From: Platycnemis pennipes
Lineage: Eukaryota; Arthropoda; Insecta; Odonata; Platycnemididae
Length of the DNA stretch: 64,000 nucleotides
Direction of reading: 5' to 3'
Assembly: GCA_933228895.1 (NCBI GenBank)
Contig: OW121853.1
Coordinates: 5,834,494 to 5,898,493 of the forward strand
The translations under genes were made by a program, and so were the position numbers. The notes under the pieces are model-generated. The model saw nothing but the letters and a program-made list of their open reading frames with translations, did no database searches and was not told the DNA's origin. Of the stretch, positions 1 through 11,535 are shown piece by piece. Positions within the stretch are counted from its first letter, which is position 1, and each line of letters begins with the position of its first letter.

Positions 1-2245
1 GGGAGAAGGAAATATGAGGTTCAAGCTGTAAGAGGTAAAGCAGAGAAATGGTTGCTAGGCCGAGTGGAAAATTCAGAATTGGCAGAAGGTATACGTGGAG
101 GTTAATGACAATTATGCAGGATGTCTACTAATCTTTGAAATGGGATAAATACATTCATTTTGGCCATGAAAATCAGGATGTTGAGTACCAAACTTGAATT
201 ATGAAGATTTTGGTGAAATTCTAATTCTGGAAGAGGCTTGATTTTTGATATCATTTCGTGTGGAAATTAGATTGTGAATAAATTGAATAGAGTAAGGCGA
301 TGAAAAAATGATATAGTTAAAGAAAAACTCCCGTGTCACTGTCAAGGGTGTTCTCATTCTATTCATTCTATTCACAATCTAGTTTTCATACGAAAGGTAT
401 CAACAAACAAGCCTTTCTTACACTAGATTGTGAATGATGGATTCCCACTTAGAGTTGCATTAGAGCTATAAATAACTCATTTAAATCGTAAGAAGGTCGA
501 GTTTTATGTAGTTCAACATTGTAGCGGAGTGAAATGTGGCGAGACTGTTCGTTCCCAGCGAAAGATGTGGTTGAGCGTGCTGGCTGGCGCATCGGAAGCC
601 AGAATGTTTGGGACGGACACACTCAGAGCTAAGTTCGAATTTTATGCGCGCTCTCATCGAGAGTGCATGTGCGTCAAAACATTAATGGCTGTGAAAATTC
701 GAATCCCATTCCCCCTACGACTATTTAGGGGAGGTACCTGTTGATGCTTTAGATGCTCCTGATTACTTCTATTACGAAAACTACTATTCCGCTACGGGTA
801 AACTCGCCCACCATTGATTTTGTGATCATGCTCTAGCGAAACTTAAAAGCGGGGGCGGAGTGCGAACGTTGCGGAACCACGTCGAACGCCATACTTTTCA
901 TCATGTCCAGAGCGTAATAATTAATCGTTTTTCGGTGTTTTCGGCTGTTTTTATTTAAATTAAAAATTCCATTTAAACCCCCAACCTAAAATGAAAATTA
1001 CAGTTTACGGCTTTAGGAGACTCTTTATTCATTCGTAAGAAGTCAGCCCTTATTTCTCTCCGTGTTTGCCGCGACTCGCATTTCCACCAAGTCTTCAGTC
1101 GGATTGATCTTTTTCTCATTTTCGACGGACGACATTACGAGAGCAGGAAACATTTCTTCATCCATCGCACTTCTTAGGAATGTCTTTATTCTTTCCGCTT
1201 CAGAGGTCGGCAGTGGAATGTGGCAACGCATGACCGCAATAGTTTCATCGCTTCACCAAAAGAGTCGTTTTGATTGTTTTCAATTAAAAAAAACCTCAAG
1301 GTCAGTCATATTCGTCTTTACTTCGAAGTCGTTTCACGAATAGATGACCTGCACCTCCGTTTAAAACTTGTTTCAGCCCAAAACAAGGAGTCTATAACAT
1401 TAGTGAGATCACTTTCGGAAAATTGATTTTGAACGAACGTAATTTTTCATGCCCGAAAATATTCGTAGCTAATAAATGGTTGAAAAAAGTATATATTTCC
1501 TTAGCGTGTATTCTATAGTTTAAGGCTTCACTTCGTTGAAGGATTGAATATTCGTATTGTAAACAATCATGCTTTTCCGCAGATAATTTATTGCTACAAC
1601 GCGTTGCACCGCTTTGTACCGCACTGCGTTCCACAACGGCATCTCCAGGTACAAAGTTTTACATAAAGTAGGTACATGAAATAAAGTTCCTTAGGGCCCG
1701 AAAAAAATTTGAATTTAGGTGGTGCTGCATTCCCTTTTCGGGAATATTTCTTACGACCGAATGCCTGTGTGCGGTTAGATTCCTATCTTGCAACCGCAGT
1801 TTGTGTGCTTGGCATTGAGGTCATCAACAGCGATGGCTTTGTTTTTGAAAATTTCGGAGAAGATTTACAAAACGTCTTTTGGTGGATAGCGAGGAGGCCG
1901 GTAAAGGGACCAGAGATTTACTTCACCTAGTTCAATTGATAATTTTGCGCCAACCGACTATTTGCAGGGAGCCTGCGGTGCTGTGAGTTGAGAGGAGACG
2001 ATTGCTTTTTTACAAGCACGCCTCCATCCTGCTTTTCTAATCCGTCACGTCTATATTTTTGTGCCCAGGGACATACAGGGATTTTTCCGGCGATAGCCAT
2101 GTCTCTTGAATCCGCGCAACGTCGATGGAGTAATAAGATGCCGAATTTTTCCTCCTTTGCTGAAATGTATTCCATTGGAGAATATTGGCTGAAGCAGCCA
2201 GAAAATTATCCACTACTCAAGAGCACGAGGGCTCCTTGAATAACT
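1..2245. other. Left-edge non-coding stretch
   Basis: I recognise no gene here. Positions 238-290 and 359-410 form an imperfect inverted repeat around the motif CTAGATTGTGAAT, and a third copy of that motif lies near 423-436. This may be a small foldback element. The open frames around 529-744 and 1062-1343 have no recognisable domain and no codon signal that I can judge as coding. Confidence 0.4.
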
Positions 2246-2249
2246 TCAT

Positions 2250-3414
2250 TGTAATGTGTCGGTTTTGGGAGTGGAGAAAGGGGCAAGGAGTTTCTTTACT
2301 ACGTTTGACAGCCAAGTAAAAAGTTTCTGCTTGGTGTTAGGTGAAAGGAAAGGAGATATAATGATGGATGACAGACTAGGCTCGGGAGGAGTAGATGAAG
2401 TTGAAACGGGAGGTGGATGGGGGGACGGATTCAGAACAGAGAAAAGGGATCTCGGAGCAGGAGGAGTGTGGATCCGAGGCAGCTGGTTGGTGGCAGAGGT
2501 CGAACTTCCGCGGCAGCGGTCGAAGTTCTTCAGCGAGGGTTTCGTAGGCTGAGCATTCCCTGAAATTGGCTGGATGGGATGCTTCTCAGTTCGCACACTT
2601 GACTGTCTCAGGCCTACTAGTGGTTGAAACTCAGTGTGCGAGTGGTGATCTCCGCAACGCACGCATCGGACTGTTCTAATGCCACAGCTTTTATGACACT
2701 GTAAAAAGTTGATCTGATTTTCAGTGCGATCTGAATTTAAGCGCTGTCTGGTTGTAAGGCAGGAACACGGATTTAAGGTACGGAAGAGGCAGGAACATGG
2801 ATGGTTGGTACAGGAGCAGTTGAGCAGGAAGCAGAGGAAGCAGGATTCTGGATGGTCTGATTTTCAGCCGTTCACCTGCCTTATTTTTAGACAAGATATT
2901 ACTGCTGAAATTCAACATACCCTGTCTTAAAATTGTTGCATCTGAAATTCAGATCGCTTTTGTACCTTAAAATCAGATCTACTTTTTACAGTGGAGTGTG
3001 CCCATGTCGCTTGCATTTGGTGCGTTGTGGAGGGTTCTAAGATCTCAGTGGTTGCTTTCAAACCGCAGAGGTGAGTTTTCACCTTCGGTCGACTAGAGCT
3101 TCAGCTGGAAAAGCAGTCTCGTGTGCAGTGGAACTTCATCAGGGTTGTCTACCCGAAGAAGTTCACGTCGCTGTCGAACAGCTTTTATCTGCTTTTGAGT
3201 TGAATGCTACGCTCAACAGCCATATTGTTTTAGCAAATAATAGCTTCATATCTTCTGGGGTGGTCTCAGTGATCAGCCCTCGAACTAACAATGCCTTTTT
3301 GTCTTCAGGGAGCTGATAGGTAATGCACTCCCACTTATGCTCCGTGAAAATTCGAACTATTATTGCTCTCAAATCGTTCACGGCCTGACACTGGATGCGT
3401 ATTTCACTGCCCAT
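2250..3414 (-). pseudogene. Degenerate Jockey-type LINE ORF1 (gag-like)
   Basis: Read on the minus strand, 3414-3170 encodes a segment with the order RAI...EHKWECITYQLPEDK followed by LLVRGL and TTPEDMKLLF. This is the pre-C2HC region typical of Jockey/X-element ORF1 proteins, which bind RNA and package the LINE transcript. Downstream, 3040-2985 and 2715-2560 give zinc-knuckle pieces in shifting frames: a KC...RHGHT piece, then RCVRCGDHHSH, then KCANCEASHPANF. A proline- and serine-rich tail follows to about 2250. Frameshifts, stops and a nested 297-bp inverted-repeat element at 2697-2993 show it is dead. No linked ORF2 is visible. The family is clear; the exact LINE clade is less certain. 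Confidence 0.75.
2697..2993. mobile_element. CACTA-like MITE inside the Jockey ORF1 remnant
   Basis: The ends are inverted copies starting CACTGTAAAAAGT. The match continues with small gaps through GATCTGATTTT and GCGATCTGAAT, so the arms are about 40 bp. The flanking dinucleotide GA (2695-2696 and 2994-2995) is a possible 2-bp target duplication. A CACTG start and a short duplication fit the CMC/CACTA group; that assignment is inference. The centre has purine-rich AGGCAGGAACA repeats and no ORF. Insertion splits the zinc-knuckle region of the surrounding ORF1 remnant. Confidence 0.7.
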
Positions 3415-3504
3415 TAAATTGCTTACGGGAGCATTGCCTGCGTTTGATGGACCATTGATTGCATGGGTAGAATATTTTTAAAGATCGGAGGAATCCTGCT
3501 CTTA

Positions 3505-5166
3505 AGGCCGTTTTACTCGGTGAATGATCATTCGAATGAAATCATGCGCATGAAGTTCATGCGTCGTGGAATCTCCTCGCATGAAATTCATTCGCATGAT
3601 CATGCGATCAAAATTAGAACATGTTCCAATTTTGATCGCATGATTCCTTGAATGATCACGTGATACGAGCGAACGACGTCCGTCTTTGTTTTATGAGCGG
3701 ATAGAAGAGGATTCCAATTAAACACGAATGCTAATTACATTCATTAAATTACTCATCAATAGAATAGAAACATTTATCCAATAAATAGTGCTAAAGGTTA
3801 ACTTTGATAGGTACCCTATTATCTTTCAAATACAGTGGTAACTCGGTGTCACGAATGCTCTCAATGGCTGGGAAATCACCATGCAGGACGAAATGCAATA
3901 ATAATTGGTTTTCGGAGCTTTTCGTACTTATACAATTAATCGGCGTGATCATGGAGTACCTAAATATAATCTTATGTAATTCTTATTGGTAATATAGGCA
4001 TTCAGCTAGTGAACTTCTTCAATTAATCACGTTTTGGGCGAAGGTTGAGTTGAAAATAATATATTATGTAGGTATTCTAAGATTTTGATAATTATTGTGA
4101 CAAGTAGGTATAGAGCAATAAAGTAGTAGAAAAACATGAAAATTATAACTGAAAAAAATGCATTGAAATACCGCCATCGGCACTTTTCCGTTGTCTCTCA
4201 TGCCATTAATGAGGGTGTCACCTGTTGTTTGTTATCACAGCTACCACGAACTGGGATAAATTAGAACAAACAGCACGTAACTAACCTTTAAATAGTACAC
4301 TATCTATTCCGATAGATACTCCTACACACTTCACGCATAATTAAACTTATTTTACCCTCATGAATTCTTGCCGAGTAATCAGGGAACATTATAACCGTAT
4401 ACGGTCATGATACGATTCGCCCGTCGCTAAAAAATCTTAACGTGACAGCCAGCCGGAAACGAATTGCAAAATGTCAATATAATCGTAAGCATGTATATCA
4501 AAGGTTGAACAAGGATCTCTTGTCACAGTAATTGCTGCTCTTGTCGTCGTGTCCGATCTTTCATAACCATGGTGAGATTTGCATGTCTGGTGAGATTTAA
4601 TATAGTATGAAATTGCTCCAGCGTCTTTCTTCATAAATTACGATAGGCCTCACAGTCCTATAATAGCAGCTCATTTTTAATCAGGCCTAGCATACCTTGA
4701 CCTCTATTTCTCTTCTCTCCTTCAAGCTTTCTTCGGAAAAATTGTGGCCGCCACCATTGTAATGGTCACTTGTAGCAGTAGATGCGAAAATTAAACCATC
4801 CGATCCATCATTTAGAGCTCTACTTTACTTCAGATCAACTTAAACCTCAGTATCTAGAAATCTTCGTTTAATGAATATTTTAATTACTAAATTTACACCA
4901 TATTTTATTTAATCTATCACGTATATCCGACGACGTAAACGAACCATTCCGACCAATTTCGAACATCGATACAGCTGCGTTGGTCGGAAATCTCCCGTGA
5001 ATCGATATGTACTATCGATAGGCCTACCACTGTGCTTCCTTTCCGCACATAACATTCAAGAAATTAAATCGAATGATCATTCACCGTGTCAAACACCCTA
5101 AGCAGAAGCAATTTCAGGTCATCACTTAATTTCATTCGCATGATCATTCCCCGTGTAAAACGGCCT
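3505..5166. mobile_element. Harbinger-like DNA element with TTA duplication
   Basis: The left end AGGCCGTTTTACTCGG and the right end (read inward on the minus strand) AGGCCGTTTTACACGG form terminal inverted repeats, continuing through GAATGATCAT. TTA flanks both ends (3502-3504 and 5167-5169), the 3-bp duplication typical of PIF/Harbinger. Repeats of CATGCG/ATTCGCATGATCAT fill the first 160 bp. The 1.66-kb interior has no recognisable transposase, so this is a non-autonomous or decayed copy. A partial relative lies at 47336-47740 and a TIR relative at 58701-59461. Confidence 0.75.
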
Positions 5167-6624
5167 TTAGGGAAGGTAATTTCTGGACGTTGAGAATTGC
5201 TCTGAACTAAGTTCTAGTCAATAAAAGGTTTTTCTTGATTTTTTGTTTTGATATGCTGATTGCCTTGTTTGCTGCTTCGCAGTGAATTCTAGAGCTGAGG
5301 AGGGCCTTCGCGAAAATGCTAATAATTCCCATCGCTTAATATAGTAGGGTTTTGGCCTTAGTCATCAAATGCAGAATTTATGTGTATCGAAGGGTGGGGG
5401 ACATGTCTGCGCTGTCTAGGGCTGCATGTCTAGGGTGACACGTCTGCGCTTCCTAAATTCTATGAAGGGTCCTTCAGAAGTAAGTTCCCTAGTTTTTGGA
5501 ACAGCGAGAACGGCCTCAGCATCAGGAATACTGACAGTAGAGCTGTTGGATGATGACACTGCAGGAAGGCCGTCTGTGGGCATGGGAAGTGCGAGTTTAG
5601 CGTGACATTCTATGGGAGGAAATTTGTGACTACTGTCGTCGTATTGGTTGCGCACTTGAGGAAAGGGAAGCACTTTGGGAAGGGAATGGAGTTGCACTGT
5701 TGTGACTCACCTGTGCAGGAACATCGGGAACAGGGATGGATCCGGCAATGCCATCGGCTGCGCGCGGTCCAGGAGTGGCGGCAGAGGTTGGTGAAAGAGT
5801 CACAGGTGGATGGAGGCACAGCGTCTTCGAGGATGTCGGAATCTCGTGAAGGAGCGCTGACAGTCGATACAATTGAGTTTGTTGGCTCCATTTAGGCCCT
5901 CCATTAGGAGTGCCTCTATCCCGATGATCCCGATACAGTGCCTCTAGTGGTGCCACGAGGGCCGAGCGTGGTGCTCTGGAACTAATAGGCCAGCAATGTG
6001 AAGCTAGATCGCTCTCAGGACAGCAGCGAAAGTTCACAGATGCAAAGCAGAAAAAAAGACGCCACCACACCTAAAGTAATGCACAGACAAAATAACGAAG
6101 CCCACGAACCTACTAAGCACGATAAAACACACCGTACTACACGAAACCAACCCAGATATATCGCATATCTCTACATTCAGCAAAGGTTTACGGCGGAGCT
6201 CTCATTGTCAGAGGCACGTCAGACTCAGTCGAGAGACTAAGCAACAATCGCCATGCGGGTTGTGGGACAAAGCTGCTGGGCTATTGTTGAAAACGCAGCA
6301 ACTGATTTGTTCACAATCGATTGATTTGCAAGAATATTAGAAAATATTACAATAAAAAGGTGCAGTGTTGCATCTAAATCAGTGTTGAGTATGCATTAAA
6401 TTTTATTTTATCATGTATCGATGCACAATTTCTTCACGAATTTAAATACATATATAAGATAAAATTTTCTGAGCGAACCACAAAGATTATTAAATGCTAT
6501 TGAAATATTCTCTAAAATTGACGAAAGAAACGCCTTCCTACGACACTACACGGTATAGGTTCCAAATTACTAGGGAAACAGACGCTTATTTTAGAAGAAA
6601 ATGAAGTGAATATATTGGTTTGAG
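5167..6624. other. Stretch without a recognised gene
   Basis: Serine- and proline-rich open frames occur on the minus strand between about 5416 and 6070, in a locally GC-rich block. They look like low-complexity retroelement ORF1 sequence, but I see no zinc knuckle or other domain, so no product is assigned. From 6240 to 6624 the sequence is AT-rich and featureless. Confidence 0.35.
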
Positions 6625-6735
6625 GTTTTTCAACGCCACCTAGATCGTAACCACCGAGAGGTAAAGGCCGACGCGATGAGTCGTGACGTCATCCTGAGTG
6701 GTGCTATGGTTGTGCGTTCAGCCGTAACCACCGAA
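6625..6735 (-). repeat. Inverted copy 1 of the THAP-flanking repeat
   Basis: Its reverse complement matches 9655-9745 through TAGCACCACTCA, ATGACGTCA, GGCCTT and CTCTCGGTGGTTACG, then CTAGAT. Its outer edge (CAACGCCACCTAGAT) also matches the reverse complement of 11508-11523. The two inverted copies bracket the THAP exons. The repeat carries a TGACGTCA palindrome and a motif TCGGTGGTTACG (or its complement) that occurs twice. Confidence 0.7.
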
Positions 6736-7553
6736 GCAAAATTCCACCCGGCTCTGTCAGCACGTATACTTTACTTATACAAATCCGTACGTATGACCGA
6801 ACGTTAACTTTAAGCCATTAGTACTGGTATTGATAAAGTTCTATCTTTGAAATTCGTAAGCTTGTTGCCTCTTAAAATTAAAGTCAACGGAGAATCGATT
6901 CTAGGATAAATGAAACCACCAAAGTTATACCAGTTATACCACGGAAGTTATGGGGAATGCGAAAATCAATCGATACTTGCTGAACGATCTAATGACTTGG
7001 AATAATTAGGCTTCACAATAAAATCAGCAATTGGAGGCTTTTGAAGATAGTATTTTAAAGATTTCACAAAGAGCTAAAGAGACATGAAATCCAAAACTTA
7101 GAGTTAAGCAGATAGATCCGGAAATATGAAAGGCATGAGAAAAAATTGATCTACGCAATGCTTAGCTGAGTTTAGTTGACAAACGCAACTTGCATAATCC
7201 AAAGCATAAATACTTTTAGTAAAGAGGAACAAAATATTCAATTTCACACTCACCTACTCTGTTTTAAGCACATCTCAGCCAACAGACAAGCAGATATCAT
7301 GTTCCTACTTAAGCTATTTAAGGTCTAAGTTGATAGAAAAGAGATACTCGAAACATTTTAATGCAAATAATTTTATTACAACAAATATGTGACAAGAATA
7401 TACACAACTTTTTTTTTAAAATATTCAAACATCTTGCCGTCATTGTCTTTTCCTCAGCCACCAAATCATTCTTTTTTGCAATAATTATTTAAAAAATATT
7501 AGTAGCTGCACATAACAGAATTTTATCTACATCAATTGATCCAAGTAGTCCGT

Positions 7554-7775
7554 CTAGTATTTTCCAGGGATAACGTAGGACACACCTAGCTCTTCATTGC
7601 AGTACGACGCTATGTCTACAAGTGCATACTTTGGGCAGTTCGGGGACAGGGATGGGACAGTTGCTGATCTCAGCCTTGGCCTTCTCAGTGGAGAACACAG
7701 TATTTTTCTTGTCTTCTCTTCGTATTCCTCCGCAACTCGCAAGATATCATGTGGGTCAAAATGTTCTTCACAAAC
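7554..7775 (-). CDS. THAP domain gene, exon 2 (C-terminal half of THAP and stop)
   Basis: On the minus strand a pyrimidine-rich acceptor ending TTCTTAAAG precedes GTTTGTGAAG, which begins VCEEHF. That is the second zinc-binding Cys-x2-His pair and the conserved Phe of the THAP zinc finger. The exon continues with basic RRPRLRSATVPSLSPNCPKY, whose VPSL block matches the AVPxxF-like end of THAP domains, then about 20 residues to a TAG stop. Phase 0 matches exon 1 at 9338-9502. An AATAAA hexamer lies on the same strand near 7377-7372. THAP domains bind DNA in host regulators and in P-element-type transposases. No catalytic transposase domain follows here. Confidence 0.72.
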   Translation of the reverse strand, partial: VCEEHFDPHDILRVAEEYEEKTRKILCSPLRRPRLRSATVPSLSPNCPKYALVDIASYCNEELGVSYVIPGKY

Positions 7776-8377
7776 CTTTAAGAAGAAAGTTTTAGTAATA
7801 TTAATACAGAATACCAATACAATTTATCTATTATTCCCCCTATTTATGATACGCGAATATGAATTATTCTCTTTCAATTCAGTGAATTAAATTAAAACTA
7901 ATATCAGAGCTGGGTGAAATAGTTTGGCTAGTCTTCAAAGTCTAGAGATGGTTTCCTTCCAACTCTTGGTCATGAAAGTTACACAGTCCACATATTGCGC
8001 AAGGGTTTACTGCTAAAAATTATCTACATCAAAATGGAGATAATAGTCCGCAAGCCAAATCCCAATTTACGTTTCGCTCGACCAATTATTTCGCGAATGT
8101 TTTCCCCACGTGAGATCATGAGTCGACTTCACTTGTTGGGTGGGCAGTCTTCAGCAGAAAGATGTATTTTAATTCACCATTTCATAATTATAAAGAGACT
8201 ATTGCTTACATTAGAGTACAAGTATATTTGTGAGCAAGCATATTTACAAAGAGATACCCTCAATCCCACTCAAAATTTAAGCCAGCGAAAGGGAGCTACG
8301 CGTATTTTATTTTCCATGGGAAATTACTTCATAATCAGTCTGTTCATCTAAAATGGAATTCCTATATTTGATCTAAT

Positions 8378-8848
8378 CTACATTTACGTAATACCCTGCG
8401 AGCCACCGCGAGAGTGCGTGGCAGGGGTTGAAGCTTACCAAATGTGCACTACTTACATGCTACTAAGAGCTACAGTGATACCTACTATTGCATGGAAAAA
8501 TGCTAGGTATCAGATTCACGTGCAACTAGATGGTTACTGTCAACTTAGTGATGAAGTGGTTACTTGCCAGAAAAGTTTTCTCAAAATATAGGTATTTATC
8601 TTCATTTCCCCAGCAAGCACAGGTTAGTAATGATTAAACATTCTTCATGCACTACAGACTACTCCAACAATTTTTTTACCTACCTATCCCTTTGCTGTGC
8701 TACCTATTGTGTTCTCTAATCTACTTGGGAAAAATTACATTTTGAATCTATCGGTACGGCTTTCTATCTCTCTAATCTTGTTTATCTGTTTAAACCTAGC
8801 ATAATATGCAAGGGTCCTTAAAATATATCTAACGTCGTCTCTAAACAT
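8378..8848 (-). mobile_element. CR1/Jockey-group LINE 3' fragment, subfamily B (minus half of a pair)
   Basis: Starting at the tail CTACATTTACGTAATACC, the minus-strand LINE 3' UTR runs into the end of ORF2: the segment CATTTTGAATCTATCGGTAC matches the copy at 24684-25468. It is 5'-truncated. It ends where a second tail in the opposite orientation begins at 8849. It lies in the intron between the two THAP exons. Confidence 0.75.
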
Positions 8849-8900
8849 CTCCCCTGCCGCACATCCTCGCGGTGGCTTGTAGTGTATCGCGTAGATGTAT
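8849..8900 (+). mobile_element. LINE 3' tail only (plus half of a pair)
   Basis: Only the conserved terminal tail is present: CCCCTGCCGCACATCCTCGC, then GGTGGCTTGTAGTGTATCGC and GTAGATGTA. It has the B-subfamily sequence and directly abuts the 5'-truncated end of the minus-strand copy, so both 3' ends face outward. Confidence 0.75.
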
Positions 8901-9337
8901 ACAAATGGCTTTGAGTTTACTCAAAAGGTTAAGCCAAAATATTAACCTGCGTTATGATAGCAATGCTTCTTCGGGGAGAAAAAATATTCGGAAGATTTCA
9001 AAATGACAATAGTAGCCATTAATTGCATAATATTAGTGGGTATATGCCTTTTAGACCCTTCTTACTACATTAATTTGCTTGTCTGAAAGTATTCCATGAC
9101 TTTAATATCCCACCGCGTAAATAGCCATACTTTTTACCTCTACAAATTACGGTTTATAATAAGCAGAGAATAAACAGGAGAGTTTAATCGGCATCAACAC
9201 TTATGAACTCAAGTATTGCTACCAATACGCAGCGAATTTTCAGAATAATTAAGCCAATTTCTAGTCACAAATGCAAAACATAGGAATAATAACTTAAATG
9301 ATAATACGTTTGTGGGGATAATAACTTAAGCACATAC

Positions 9338-9502
9338 CTTGCGTCTCTTGGAGGGCCCAAATTTCTCCCTTTTGATGGAACGTATCCATTTTGCTCGGAG
9401 GTCCTCTTCCGTTGGAATGTTAAAAACGGACACTTTAGACCCGTTCCTGTAATTTTCGCGGCACCGTGGAACACAACAGGAGGTAGATACGACACAACAC
9501 CA
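9338..9502 (-). CDS. THAP domain gene, exon 1 (N-terminal half of THAP)
   Basis: The minus strand reads CCVPRC, the first zinc-binding Cys pair, then VSVFNIPTEEDLRAKW with the invariant Trp, then IRSIKREKFGPSKRRK. It ends at a good donor AAG|GTATGTG (9337-9331). Joined in phase 0 to exon 2 this gives a complete C2CH THAP finger with conserved Trp, Phe and Pro. The frame is open back to a TAG at 9505-9503 but holds no ATG. Either the start lies in an upstream exon or the start codon is lost (GTA stands just before the SerThr codons). The 1.56-kb intron carries a LINE pair. Confidence 0.7.
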
Positions 9503-9654
9503 CTAAATATTCACCAATATAGCGAAAGACAACTTATCAAGCGCGCACAAAGACTGCAAAAACCAGCGTTCCAAATGCGACTTTTGTGTTTACCAGTTTC
9601 AATCAACAGCCAACAACAATCGGCTCTAGCAATTCCGTAGACCCTCTATGGAAT

Positions 9655-9745
9655 ATTGTAGCACCACTCACAATGACGTCACTCCGTAAACCTCATGCTT
9701 TGCGCAGGCCTTCTCTCTCGGTGGTTACGCCTAGATACAGGCCAG
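9655..9745 (+). repeat. Inverted copy 2 of the THAP-flanking repeat
   Basis: This copy lies about 150 bp upstream of the first THAP exon, so it could be part of its promoter. It contains AATGACGTCACT and CTCTCGGTGGTTACGCCTAG. A further TGACGTCATC follows near 9759. It is inverted relative to 6625-6735 and in the same orientation as the shorter copy at 11472-11535. Confidence 0.7.
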
Positions 9746-11471
9746 AGCGCTTGGGAGTGACGTCATCAGCAGGAGGCCTTTCAGCCTTATGTACGGCGGG
9801 GCAAGATTCTACGGATGGATCATATCTTTTCAAAGCGTTTCCATATATGAAAGGCCGAAACTGAATTCATGATGTAACTTACGCAATAATTAATACCGCT
9901 AGTATTAAAATCAGAGAAGCTGATTATGAAAACGTGAAAAAGAATGACATAGGCATGGTGACCGACATATTTCATACTCTAATTGCCACTGAAATTCCTA
10001 CGAGGCTAATGTTGCCAGCTTCCTGTTCTTTGATAGTTATGACCGAAAGGCACTTGAATTTGCCCTCTTTCTACGATAATTCTTCAGAAGAGTAGCTCCA
10101 AATTACACCTCAATACGCATTCATTGCCAGTCATTTCCATTTGAAGTTCCGCGACCCAAAAAAATAAAGGAGTCCCTGCACACTCCTTTAAATCTACCCT
10201 CGACCAGATCTTATCACTCATTCAACTACTCCACTCGGTAAACACAAATTAAACAAACTGCACATTGCTTATAAAATGAATTCACCTATCCGAGAGTTCT
10301 CGGTAATTTTGTAGTCCTCCCTGGGGATTGAAGAAAGCTCTTTAAGTTCTCCTCTCAGGGAAACTTGAAAAGATGCTCTTTTGGAACACAGCACTTATTA
10401 ACCACTGAATTCACTAACCAAGCACTAAAAAATGGTTAACTAAGTAAACGATGAAGACCAAAAAAAGACTCAATCACAACACCACTCAACACCAGCACGA
10501 AATCTCGATAACGTTCGACTGCTCACTACGTGGTCTCACAAAAACTCGGGAATACGTAATAATTACTTTTCACACACCTTTTAGACTGTTTAAAAGCACG
10601 CAACAGAGTAAATACTTTTATTTTTCGACAACTGAAACTAAAATTTACTTGCGTAGACAGTAAAAATGGTTTTATTTATCTAGGAAAAATTCGCTGATTT
10701 TTCGGTGAAATTTCCCATTTCAAGCTTGTTCTGCTAAAATGCGTAATGCTACACAATATACCTTATTCATACACAATCTCGGATACAGAACGTTTTCACC
10801 AGGGCAGCTTTCACCGATCCTTTTGCCGGCTTGATCATATAAAAATCTAGCAAGTAATTTAATTTTTATTAGTATTAACGAAAAGCAGTACAAGCGCGAA
10901 ACATGAAAATTGTTGTCTGTAAAAGATATATGTTCAATTAGGCCGGGAACTTTATTTAGCTCTAAGCGAGAAGCACTGCATAATAAAAACGCTACTGAGG
11001 TTTTCTTCATTCATAATGTTCTCGGCAGCCATTTAACCACGAATACAATGTGATTGACAAATGTGGTAAGAAACTAAAAGAAATTTAGCTGTCAAGCTTA
11101 CCCCAAGGTGATGAATACTGAGAAAATACTAATGCAAACATGAAGTAAATAAGTTATGTTAAACCCCAACGGCTTTGAGGAAACTGAATGGAATTTAACT
11201 TGCAACCTAGTACGCCAATGCAAAGAATGATATAGGTATGCTAATTGCCTGTCTAATTTTGTTTTCCGCCGTGCATTTCACCGTCTTAGGATCCCAAAAC
11301 CACAAAAAAACATTTAAAATATAAATATTGCACAAAAATGCCAATAAACGCTTCTACACACGATTAAAACAGCACGTTACACACTCCCAACCATAGGCAT
11401 ACAAATATCAACAATAAAAGTTCTATAAACAAGCCAGTAAACAATTGAGTAACAACGACCTTGCTAGGCCG
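9746..11471. other. Stretch between repeat copies 2 and 3, no gene recognised
   Basis: The sequence is AT-rich. A 96-codon minus-strand frame at 10720-11010 is the longest, but I recognise no domain in it. I looked for a P-element-like or other DDE transposase between the inverted repeats and found none. Confidence 0.35.
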
Positions 11472-11535
11472 TGACGTCATCGGACTTTCGGGTTCCTGTG
11501 CTCCGGCCTGCATCTAGGTGGCGTTGGGTTTTTAA
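11472..11535 (+). repeat. Copy 3 of the THAP-flanking repeat (partial)
   Basis: It contains CCGTGACGTCATCGG and then GCATCTAGGTGGCGTTG followed by GTTTTTAACC. The reverse complement of 6632-6655 matches the second block. If 6625 and 11535 are true termini, they would enclose a 4.9-kb element that includes the THAP exons. Confidence 0.55.

Noticed and set aside
5630..6070. 146-codon minus-strand protein gene
   Set aside because: Low-complexity Ser/Pro/Ala content, overlapping frames on both strands and no domain; at best a retroelement scrap.
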